Origin: Nostoc linckia FACHB-104
Lineage (GTDB): Bacteria; Cyanobacteriota; Cyanobacteriia; Cyanobacteriales; Nostocaceae
DNA length: 64,000 nt
Direction of reading: 5' to 3'
NCBI RefSeq assembly: GCF_014696615.1
Contig: NZ_JACJQJ010000041.1
Coordinates: 1-64,000 of the forward strand
Part shown: in pieces, positions 56,901-64,000 of the stretch
How the letters are laid out: the number at the start of each line of letters is the position of its first letter
Position numbering within the stretch: position 1 is the first letter of the stretch
Notes under the pieces: model-generated
What the model was told of the DNA's origin: nothing
What the model saw: only the letters and a program-made list of their open reading frames with translations
Databases searched by the model: none
Made by a program: the position numbers and the translations under genes

Positions 56901-56996
56901 TCAAGCCAATCAATGAGTTTTGAGCAGTTAAGAATGAGCCAAACTTTTGTAGCAGCAGTCAAACCATGACCGATGTTACTGAAAAGGTGATTTGCT

Positions 56997-58406
56997 ATGC
57001 GCTGTATGAGCAATAGCACTATTAAGAATAGAGAAAAGCGGATGAGCAAAAAACGTCAGTTTCGTTTAGGTGCATTTATTCAAGCCACTGGACATCATGT
57101 CTCTGCATGGCGACATCCTGATACACAAATAGATGCTGGGTTGAATTTCGAGCATTACAAGGAAATTACCCAGACAGCCCAACGCGGCTTATTTGATGCA
57201 GTTTTTCTGGCAGATAGTCCAGGAGTTTGGGGTAGCGCTCCTGAGAATCAGAGTCGTAATGGTAAGATAGTGCATTTCGAGCCTGTGACTCTCTTCTCTG
57301 CTTTGTCTTCCGTAACTCAAAATATCGGCTTCATCGCTACCGCCTCAACTACATACGAAGAACCCTACACCCTTGCACGTAAGTTTGCCTCTCTAGATTA
57401 CTTGAGTAAAGGACGCGCTGGTTGGAATGTAGTTACTACAGGTAATGATAACGCCGCAGCTAATTTTGGACTTGAGCATCACCCAAACCACAGCCTGCGT
57501 TATGAACGCGCTGAAGAATTTGTGGAAGTCGTAAAAGGACTTTGGGATAGTTGGGAAGATGATGCCTTTATCCGCGATCGCGAATCAGGTATTTATTTCG
57601 ATACAGACAAGCTGCATATACTCAACCATAAAGGCAAACATTTCTCTGTTAAAGGCCCCTTAAATGTTGGTCGTCCACCCCAAGGCTACCCAGTAATTGT
57701 GCAAGCTGGAGCCTCGGAAGCTGGTCGAGATTTAGCTGCACGTACTGCGGAAGTAATCTTCACCGCCAATCAAACCCTCGCAGATGCACAGGAATTTTAT
57801 GCCGATGTCAAAGGTAGATTGGCTAAATATGGACGCTCTCCAGATGACCTGAAAATTATGCCTGGTGCTTTCCCCATCATTGGGCGCACAGAGGAAGAAG
57901 CTCAAGAGAAATATGAATTTCTGCAATCCTTGATTCATCCCGATGTGGCTTGGGGCATTCTCAAGAACTATTACAAGGGTGTGGATCTATCGAAATATTC
58001 TCTAGATGATATAGCTCCAGAACTACCTAGCGACACCAACACAAATAAGAGTCGTCTGAAACTAGTTAGAGATTTGGCTACTCGTGGAACTCTGACACTG
58101 CGTCAGTTGTACCTCTCTCTAGCTACCGCAAGAGGCCACCGCACTATACTGGGTACTCCCGAAACTATTGCTGATCAACTAGAAGAATGGTTTAACAACG
58201 GTGCGGCAGATGGCTTTAATATCATGCCCCCAATTCTGCCTACAGGATTAGATGAGTTCGTGAATTTAGTTGTCCCCATCCTGCAAAAACGCGGACTGTT
58301 CCGGACTGAATACGAAGGTAATACTTTACGCGAAAACTTAGGATTACGTCGTCCTGGTAATCGTTTTGCTGCTCAAACAGCGAATGAGCGATTGGTGCTG
58401 GCTTAA
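56997..58406 (+). CDS. LLM-class flavin-dependent monooxygenase (NtaA/SnaA/DszA family)
   Basis: 469 residues from the ATG at 56997, which has AAGGTG six bases upstream. An internal ATG at 57042 (MSKKRQFRLGAFIQATGHHV) matches the family start better, so the start is ambiguous. TIM-barrel luciferase-like monooxygenase: FDAVFLADSPGV, then SLDYLSKGRAGWNVVTTGND, and YPVIVQAGASEAGRDLAARTAE. These use FMNH2 from a reductase to attack sulfur, nitrogen or carbon substrates. Related enzymes include nitrilotriacetate and dibenzothiophene monooxygenases. Paired with an amidohydrolase downstream. Substrate unknown. Confidence 0.83.
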   Translation: MRCMSNSTIKNREKRMSKKRQFRLGAFIQATGHHVSAWRHPDTQIDAGLNFEHYKEITQTAQRGLFDAVFLADSPGVWGSAPENQSRNGKIVHFEPVTLFSALSSVTQNIGFIATASTTYEEPYTLARKFASLDYLSKGRAGWNVVTTGNDNAAANFGLEHHPNHSLRYERAEEFVEVVKGLWDSWEDDAFIRDRESGIYFDTDKLHILNHKGKHFSVKGPLNVGRPPQGYPVIVQAGASEAGRDLAARTAEVIFTANQTLADAQEFYADVKGRLAKYGRSPDDLKIMPGAFPIIGRTEEEAQEKYEFLQSLIHPDVAWGILKNYYKGVDLSKYSLDDIAPELPSDTNTNKSRLKLVRDLATRGTLTLRQLYLSLATARGHRTILGTPETIADQLEEWFNNGAADGFNIMPPILPTGLDEFVNLVVPILQKRGLFRTEYEGNTLRENLGLRRPGNRFAAQTANERLVLA

Positions 58407-58544
58407 ATGCACAAGATTTATAGACATTTATTAAATGCTTAACTTCAACCGCTTTAAGCCAGCTGTTTACAGATTGTCACCGATTTGAGGTGTGCCTCAT
58501 CTCTGCATAACCTGAAAATCTTAGCCAAAAATAAGGAAAGAAAG

Positions 58545-60077
58545 ATGACTGAATATAGCCGTTTAAAGACTTCACCCTCCGCAGCAATCAGAGCGACTCT
58601 AGATTATCCAGTAATCGACACTGACATTCACACCAATGATTTCACACCAGCCTTGGAAGATTACATTGCTAATTATGGTGGTGTAAAACTTGTAGACGAA
58701 TTACGCAAGGCTGAATCCTCTCGTCTTAACTCCAAAACAGACGGTAAAGACTGGTATCAACAAACTCCAGAAGAACGTCAGTACAACCGCACAATTCGCT
58801 CTCCTTGGTGGGCGAGAGTTACTAAAAACACATTGGATCTAGCAACATATATCCTCCCCGAACTTCTCTATGAACGTCAGGCAGAACAAGGGTCAGATTA
58901 TTCGGTACTATTTCCCAATAATGTTTTAGCACCAGCTGGAGCCAGCCCAGAGAACCGCCAAGCACTGCAACGAGCAGTTAACCACTACCATGCCGATTTA
59001 TATCGCAAATATAGCGATCGCCTGACGGTGGTAGCTGGTATTCCGATGACTACTCCTCAAGAAGCCATTGAAGAGTTAGAGTTTGCAGTAAAAACCCTTG
59101 GTCTAAAAGTAGCAAATATTCCTGGTGGTGTAAAACGGCCAATTAAGGCGATCGCAGATAAATATCCTGCCGATAAGTTCCCAGAAATCGCCAGATATGC
59201 TTCATATATTGACTTCTTCGGTCTAGATAGTGAATACGACTACGATCCATTCTGGGCGAAAGCCGTTGAATTGGGTGTACCCATTACTACCCATTATGGC
59301 AGCCAAGGTTGGACTGGACGCTCCTCCATTAGTAATTACATGAATAACCATATCGGTCACTTTGCCGATGGTTCCCAAGCATTTGCGAAGGCGTTGTTCT
59401 TTGGTGGTGTCACCAAGCGGTTCCCACAATTGCGCGTTGGTATGTTGGAAGGTGGTGCAGATTGGGGCGCTCACGTCTACATTCATTTAGTAGATCGCTT
59501 CTCCAAGCGCAATATCAAGTCACTGCAAAACTACAACCCAGACTTGACTAATGCTGATGAGTTATTTGAGTTGTTTGAGCGCTTCGGTAGCGAAATCACT
59601 CAAGGGTATTCCTTTACCAAAGAAGAATTAACCAAGATAGTACTAGGTTCTTCCTTCGGCCGTCATAGCCGTCAACCCGTTGGTAAGGAATTAGAAGACT
59701 TTGCAGCAGCAGGAATTGAAACCATTGAAGATATCCGCGATCGCTGGGTAAATAGCTTCTTCTTTGGTTCCGAGTCTGACGATCGCACCATCGGCGTAGC
59801 ATTCAATAATATAGCCAATCCCTTAGGTGTGAAGATTAACGCCATCTATTCCTCTGATGTTGGTCACTGGGATGTACCCGATCTCACAGATCCTCTAGCC
59901 GAAAGCTGGCAGCTAGTTAAAGAAGGCGTGATTTCAGAAGACGACTTCAAAGCTTATGTATTCGCTAATCCCTACAAGTTCTACACCGAAGCTAACCCCA
60001 ACTTCTTCAAGGGCACAGCAATTGAATCTAAAGTACCTCAAATCGAATTACCACAAGTCAGCTATTCTGCATTTTAA
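58545..60077 (+). CDS. Amidohydrolase 2 family metal-dependent hydrolase
   Basis: 510 residues from the ATG at 58545, with AAGGAA seven bases upstream; a TTG at 58485 would be longer but without support. TIM-barrel amidohydrolase: N-terminal PVIDTDIHTND (the metal-binding xDxH), ELEFAVKTLGLKVANIPGG, VPITTHYGSQGWTG (ligand His), RFPQLRVGMLEGGADWG and a late SSDVGHWDVPD. The family includes decarboxylases of the ACMSD type. It follows the monooxygenase by 138 bp and likely acts on its product. The last codons and stop lie in element B copy 3. Confidence 0.78.
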   Translation: MTEYSRLKTSPSAAIRATLDYPVIDTDIHTNDFTPALEDYIANYGGVKLVDELRKAESSRLNSKTDGKDWYQQTPEERQYNRTIRSPWWARVTKNTLDLATYILPELLYERQAEQGSDYSVLFPNNVLAPAGASPENRQALQRAVNHYHADLYRKYSDRLTVVAGIPMTTPQEAIEELEFAVKTLGLKVANIPGGVKRPIKAIADKYPADKFPEIARYASYIDFFGLDSEYDYDPFWAKAVELGVPITTHYGSQGWTGRSSISNYMNNHIGHFADGSQAFAKALFFGGVTKRFPQLRVGMLEGGADWGAHVYIHLVDRFSKRNIKSLQNYNPDLTNADELFELFERFGSEITQGYSFTKEELTKIVLGSSFGRHSRQPVGKELEDFAAAGIETIEDIRDRWVNSFFFGSESDDRTIGVAFNNIANPLGVKINAIYSSDVGHWDVPDLTDPLAESWQLVKEGVISEDDFKAYVFANPYKFYTEANPNFFKGTAIESKVPQIELPQVSYSAF

Positions 60078-60155
60078 GTTGCACAATCAATTGTGAGGGC
60101 TGTTGACGGTTAACTGTCAACTGTTAACTGTCAACGGTTAACCGTCAACAATTTA
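60062..60155 (+). repeat. Element B, copy 3 (left half only)
   Basis: It shares CTATTCTGCnTTTTAAGTTGCACAAT and GTGAGGGCTGTTGAC with copies 1 and 2, then runs into extra GTTAACTGTCAAC and GTCAACGGTTAACC palindromes instead of the right arm. It begins inside the last codons of the amidohydrolase. The right terminus (GCATTAGCTTA) is absent. Confidence 0.55.
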
Positions 60156-60413
60156 GAGATTTAACAATGGACTGAGGATTCGGTATTCAGACGTGCTAAG
60201 TTAATAAGGATAAAATAGTACGTATTTACACTTATGCTTTAAGTTATACTAAGTTCTACAGTCGCATCCGGAAAAAATTGTCTCAGTTTAATTGCTTGCA
60301 AGATGCGATGCAGGGTGTCCATGCCATGTCTCCTAAAATTTACTTAAATTTCACATAAAAAGAGAACTTAAGTAAGTTTCAATGAATTTCATCTGTTAAT
60401 TATATTTTTCAAG
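60078..60413. other. Intergenic region before the exoprotein gene
   Basis: Holds the rest of element B copy 3 and a minus-strand small ORF at 60239-60322. The promoter of the exoprotein gene is expected within the last 150 bases; TTAAGTAAGTTTC lies at 60367 but no promoter was picked. Confidence 0.45.
60239..60322 (-). CDS. Small ORF (27 aa), possible gene remnant
   Basis: ATG at 60322 with AGGAG seven bases upstream opens MDTLHRILQAIKLRQFFP and eight or so more residues to a TAA. The good ribosome-binding site and sensible amphipathic helix suggest a real start of a gene truncated by rearrangement. Not recognised. Confidence 0.3.
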   Translation of the reverse strand: MDTLHRILQAIKLRQFFPDATVELSIT

Positions 60414-63400
60414 ATGAAACAGATTGCTCAGAAAATTTTCATTTCTAGTAGTACGGTTATTTGCTGTATATTAACCAGTATTATCGCTCAGGCACAAATT
60501 TCCTCAGATGGAACACTGCCAACACCAACCAGCGTAAATCAAATTAATAATATTTTTGAAATTACAGGAGGAACACAAGCTGGTAATAACCTATTCCATA
60601 GCTTAAAAGAATTTTCTGTTTTTAATGGCAGTGAAGCTTTTTTTAAACAAAATCCAAATACAAGTAATATTACCAATATTATTACTCGAATTACAGGTGG
60701 CTCAATTTCTAATATTGATGGATTAATCAGAGAAAACTATGGCGCAAATTTGATTTTAATTAATCCGAGTGGGATTAATTTTGGTGTTAATGCTCAACTA
60801 AACATAGGTGGCTCTTTTTTAGGAACTACGGCTAGTAGCCTCACATTTGCCGATGGTGCAGAATTTAGTGCTACCAATACTCAAAATTCTCCTTTACTGA
60901 CAATCAGCGTTCCAGTTGGCTTGCAATTTGGGCAGAATCCCGCAGTAATTCGCGTACAAGGTACAGGTCATAATTTCACGGTGAGCAATCCCATCTTTTC
61001 GCCTGTAACCAGAAGCAATAGCTCAACAGGTTTGCGGGTACAACCAGGGCAGACTCTAGCTTTGATTGGTGGCAATCTCAGCTTAGATGGGGGCACTCTC
61101 ACCGCAGAAGGCGGGCGAATAGAATTAGGTAGCGTAGCTGGAGGTTTAGTCAGCCTTAAACCGATTGTAGGCGGTTGGACTTTCAGTTATCAGGGAGTAC
61201 CTACTTTTAGAGATATTGAGCTATCCCAAAAAGCCTTAGCAGATACTAGTGGTAGTAGTGGTAGTAGTGGTGGCTTTATCCAGGTGCAAGGGCGCAATCT
61301 TGGGGTACGCGATGGTTCACTAATTTTGATTCAAAATCAAGGGTTTCAACCAAATGGCAGCATCCAAGTAAATACTTCCGAGTCTGTCAAAGTGAGTGGT
61401 GTTAGTACAGACGGAAATATTCGCAGCAGTCTAACAAATGAAACAGTGGGAATTGGCGGTGGTGGAGATGTTACTGTTTCCACTAGAAATTTAGTTGTGG
61501 AAGGTGGAGCCAGCATCGTTGCGAAAACCTTCACTCCAGCCACAGGTGGCAACATCAATATCAATGCCTTTGATTTGTTACAAGTCAATGGCGCAAGTAT
61601 TGTTAATCCTAGCGTTACTAGTTCTATTGTTGCTGCCACTTTTGGCCCAGGAAATTCCGGCAATAACACCATATCAACTAGAAGTGTCAGCGCCACAGGA
61701 GGAGGAACAATTACTTCTGCTTCTTTTGGTAGCGGTAAAGGTGGAAATTTGAATGTTAATGCTGCTGATACTGTGGAAATTATGGGTGTGGAACCGAACT
61801 TTTTTGCACCCAGCGCTTTATTTGTGACTGCATTCAATGCTGGAGATAGCGGCAACTTGACACTCAATGCCCCCAGATTAACAGTTAAAGATGGGGGGAG
61901 AGTTGGTACTTTAACCTCTGCTAGTGGTGCATCTGGAAATGTTACCATTAATGCCCCTGAGTTCGTGGAAGTGAAAGGTACGGTACCAGGATCAGTCAAT
62001 CCCAGTCTAATTGGCTCCGCTGCCAATTTAGTCGATCCCACCTTGCAACAGCTTTTGGGCTTGCCTCCCGTACCCAGTGGAGCTTCTGGTAATGTGACAA
62101 TTAATACTGGTCAGTTGCGTGTTACAGATGGCGCTACAGTCACAGCCAGAAATGATGGCTCGGGAAATTCCGGCTTTGTGAAAGTGAATGCTGACTCTAT
62201 TTTTCTCGATAGCGGAGGTAGTATTACATCAGAATTGGGAGGAGGTATCAGACTAGGGCAGTTTTTCTTCTTTTCTCCTGTAAGTTTGTTGGGTGATAAA
62301 GGAGGAGACATAGCAATTTCTACCCAAAATTTAGTTGTCCGGGGAGGAGCCAGCATTTCCACTGCTACCTTTACAGATAGAGCAGGTGGCAATGTCAATG
62401 TCAATGCCTCTGATTCAGTTGAAGTGAGTGGATTTATACCATTTAATCCCAATGCAATCAGTTTTATCAGTGCTTCAACCTTCGGTTTGGGTAAATCGGG
62501 AAATATCAACCTGTCCACAGGAAAGCTGACCATTGCTGATGGTGGAACCGTAGGTGCTGCAACCTTTGGCATTGGTTCCGGCGGAGATATTAGCATCAAT
62601 GCAACTAATTCTGTAGAAGTCATCGGTGTAGAACCCAGCTTTTTGAAGCCTAGCATTTTGGGAGTTTCAACTTTCAATGGTGGCAATGCTGGTAACTTGA
62701 CTATCAATACACCCAAGCTATTTGTGCGGGATGGTGGCAGGGTTGATGCTTCCACTGTTGCCGCTGGCTCAGCTGGAAGTATTACAATTAACGCTCCCCA
62801 ATCCGTAGAGGTCACTGGCACAATTGTGGGAACTTCTATTCCCTCTCAGATCAGCTCTGGAGCCAATATAGAAAGTGAAATCACCCGACAGTTGTTTAGA
62901 CTACCTCCAGCACCCAGTGGTGCTTCTGGTGGTGTGACGATTAACACTAGTCGATTAGTGGTCAAGGATGGAGCGCAAGTAACCGCCCGCAACGAAGGCT
63001 CAGGTAATGCTGGAGATTTGAAGATTAATGCTCAATCTACTTTTATCGATACTAGAGGAGGCATTTCAGCTGCAACCACATCCGGCGAAGGAGGCAACAT
63101 TTTCTTGCGAACAAATTCTCTATTGATGCGTGGTGCCAGTCAAATATCTACAGAAACAGGCGGAACTGGCAATGGAGGTAACATTACAATTACTGGCAAC
63201 AGCCCTGCTGATTTTGTGGCTTTGCTAGAAGGTAGTAAAATTATCGCCAATGCCTTTCAGGGTAATGGCGGTAATATCAGTATTAATACTCAAGGTCTGT
63301 TTGTTTGCCCAGAATGCCAGATTAGTGCCAGTTCTCAGTTCGGTCTTGATGGTCAAGTAAAAATATTGACATTTGATACTAGTAGAAATCCAGAAGTGTT

Positions 63401-63752
63401 GGACTTATCGCCAGAAATTGCTAAACCCGAAGAAGTAGTAGCGCAAGCCTGTCCAGCAAAAAAGAACCAGAGTCGGAGTCAGTTTATCATCTCTGGACGA
63501 GGAGGATTACCACCCCGCCCCAGCGAACCCCTCAGCAGTAACACCTTGATTAGTTTTGAGTCTACTTCTACTCAAGCAGAATCCTCAACAGATGCGATCG
63601 CTACAGCCAAAACCCACGTCTCCCAACTACCACCCCCAGCCCAAGGTTGGTATGTGAACCCCAAAGGTGTACTTATCCTTACTGCAGATTCTCCTACAGC
63701 TATCCCTTACGCTTCTCACTTAACTTCAGCATCCTGTCATGCTACTAATTAA
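60414..63752 (+). CDS. Two-partner-secretion exoprotein (filamentous hemagglutinin N-terminal domain)
   Basis: 1112 residues. An N-terminal signal peptide ends about IIAQAQ (residue 28). The haemagglutination activity (TPS) domain (about 30-165) has FHSLKEFSVFNGSEAFF and GANLILINPSGINFGVNAQLNIGGSFL. The rest is a beta-helix-type repeat of Gly/Asn/Ser-rich turns. A long internal duplication has a period of about 840 bp (280 residues), so residues about 353-580 match 633-860. A late CPECQ and CPAKK add Cys. Secretion would need a TpsB/Omp85 partner, absent here. Possible adhesin or structural surface protein. Confidence 0.86.
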   Translation: MKQIAQKIFISSSTVICCILTSIIAQAQISSDGTLPTPTSVNQINNIFEITGGTQAGNNLFHSLKEFSVFNGSEAFFKQNPNTSNITNIITRITGGSISNIDGLIRENYGANLILINPSGINFGVNAQLNIGGSFLGTTASSLTFADGAEFSATNTQNSPLLTISVPVGLQFGQNPAVIRVQGTGHNFTVSNPIFSPVTRSNSSTGLRVQPGQTLALIGGNLSLDGGTLTAEGGRIELGSVAGGLVSLKPIVGGWTFSYQGVPTFRDIELSQKALADTSGSSGSSGGFIQVQGRNLGVRDGSLILIQNQGFQPNGSIQVNTSESVKVSGVSTDGNIRSSLTNETVGIGGGGDVTVSTRNLVVEGGASIVAKTFTPATGGNININAFDLLQVNGASIVNPSVTSSIVAATFGPGNSGNNTISTRSVSATGGGTITSASFGSGKGGNLNVNAADTVEIMGVEPNFFAPSALFVTAFNAGDSGNLTLNAPRLTVKDGGRVGTLTSASGASGNVTINAPEFVEVKGTVPGSVNPSLIGSAANLVDPTLQQLLGLPPVPSGASGNVTINTGQLRVTDGATVTARNDGSGNSGFVKVNADSIFLDSGGSITSELGGGIRLGQFFFFSPVSLLGDKGGDIAISTQNLVVRGGASISTATFTDRAGGNVNVNASDSVEVSGFIPFNPNAISFISASTFGLGKSGNINLSTGKLTIADGGTVGAATFGIGSGGDISINATNSVEVIGVEPSFLKPSILGVSTFNGGNAGNLTINTPKLFVRDGGRVDASTVAAGSAGSITINAPQSVEVTGTIVGTSIPSQISSGANIESEITRQLFRLPPAPSGASGGVTINTSRLVVKDGAQVTARNEGSGNAGDLKINAQSTFIDTRGGISAATTSGEGGNIFLRTNSLLMRGASQISTETGGTGNGGNITITGNSPADFVALLEGSKIIANAFQGNGGNISINTQGLFVCPECQISASSQFGLDGQVKILTFDTSRNPEVLDLSPEIAKPEEVVAQACPAKKNQSRSQFIISGRGGLPPRPSEPLSSNTLISFESTSTQAESSTDAIATAKTHVSQLPPPAQGWYVNPKGVLILTADSPTAIPYASHLTSASCHATN

Positions 63753-63824
63753 CGCCTTGCAGAACCAGGGAATTCTAATTAATAAGGTACAATTTGACTC
63801 ATTTTGAGCCAGGAGAAAGTCACG

Positions 63825-63884
63825 ATGAAAAAATTTTCATCAGCGGAAATAGTGTTTCGGCGTACTGTGGAGTTCTACCTTTAA
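63825..63884 (+). CDS. Small ORF (19 aa), possible gene remnant
   Basis: ATG with AGGAGA nine bases upstream opens MKKFSSAEIVFRRTVEFYL and then TAA. Good ribosome-binding site but only 19 codons, so probably the surviving start of a lost gene. The rest of the window (63885-64000) shows no gene. Confidence 0.28.
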   Translation: MKKFSSAEIVFRRTVEFYL

Positions 63885-64000
63885 ATAAAGAAGGCAGAAT
63901 AAATTTATTTTGTTTTATACCAATTTGAAAAAAGAAATAGAAATAATCCTATAAGCATTAATTTCTAGGTTCTAACTAGGAAATTCTCTTATTAAATTTG

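Larger units (their letters stand above)
55329..56996. other. Accessory intergenic region with repeats and remnants
   Basis: 1.67 kb without a supported intact gene. Contains the palindromes at 55541-55618 and 56120-56149, an AT-rich stretch with an unlikely 76-codon ORF (55863-56093), a possible transposase remnant at 56237-56464, a family A-like end CCTTAACTGAACCGTATTG at 56503-56521, and element B copy 2 at 56786-56900. Codon use in the longer ORFs looks random. Confidence 0.6.

Noticed and set aside
61346-62041. 231-codon antisense ORF in the exoprotein gene
   Set aside because: It mirrors the repetitive Gly/Asn/Ser-rich coding sequence of the other strand, is low complexity (Pro/Leu/Thr/Val), and has no ribosome-binding site.
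62111-62821. 236-codon antisense ORF in the exoprotein gene
   Set aside because: Same low-complexity mirror of the second repeat unit, with no independent evidence.
1-64000. tRNA genes or rRNA
   Set aside because: No T-loop GGTTCGAATCC-type motif with a matching acceptor stem and no rRNA-like sequence were noticed; a tRNAscan run would settle it.

Overview
The window is chromosomal DNA of a cyanobacterium, most likely a filamentous Nostocales member (Nostoc/Calothrix/Tolypothrix-like). The evidence is the very frequent HIP1 octamer GCGATCGC, the purD-nblS pair, the grpE-dnaK-dnaJ and pilB-pilT-pilC blocks, hopanoid genes, a large hemagglutinin-type exoprotein, and intergenic regions full of heptamer repeats and palindromic elements. 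The species assignment is inference. No rRNA, tRNA or CRISPR array was recognised.

Layout. 0-6.3 kb: gyrA (-), then a promoter-like (+) region with hairpins and tiny ORFs, an orphan amino-acid-type binding lipoprotein and a two-gene lipoprotein/coiled-coil unit (-). 6.9-12.8 kb: hisC, an Rpn-type nuclease (-), an LpxB-like glycosyltransferase, a DUF305 + HMA copper-binding pair behind a MerR-type promoter, and a Rieske oxygenase. 13.4-19.8 kb: PAP2 phosphatase (-), glpK (+), and a minus-strand redox unit (NDH-2-like, DoxX-like, GMC oxidoreductase). 20-27.3 kb: GH57 glucan-branching-type enzyme, a membrane protein, a DUF1963 protein, nblS and purD (all -). 27.5-34.3 kb: a divergent glycosyltransferase/TetR pair with an operator array, a VIT-VWA protein and small conserved proteins. 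34.4-37.8 kb: hpnK, hpnJ and a squalene/phytoene synthase (-). 39-48.6 kb: a membrane HD phosphodiesterase, a saccharopine-dehydrogenase-like protein (+), then pilC, pilT and pilB (-). 49-55.3 kb: grpE, dnaK, dnaJ, a TusA-like protein and rsgA (+). 55.3-64 kb: an accessory region with repeat elements and gene remnants, a two-gene flavin monooxygenase/amidohydrolase cassette and a two-partner-secretion exoprotein.

The most notable non-genic signal is a family of about 125-132 bp miniature elements. They have near-19-bp inverted ends and each full copy is flanked by a 10-bp direct repeat: perfect at three loci, 9/10 at the fourth. This looks like a recently mobile non-autonomous element. A second palindromic element of about 113 bp occurs complete at two places and as a half copy at a third. 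Its copies bracket the monooxygenase/amidohydrolase cassette and one supplies the last codons of the amidohydrolase. Other leads are a MerR-type 20-bp-spacer promoter in front of the copper pair, a regular TGAC/GTCA operator array between the TetR and glycosyltransferase genes, and repeat-like DNA inserted in frame in rsgA.

Limits: all family calls come from reading motifs, without database searches. Start codons were chosen by ribosome-binding site and family N-termini where possible.
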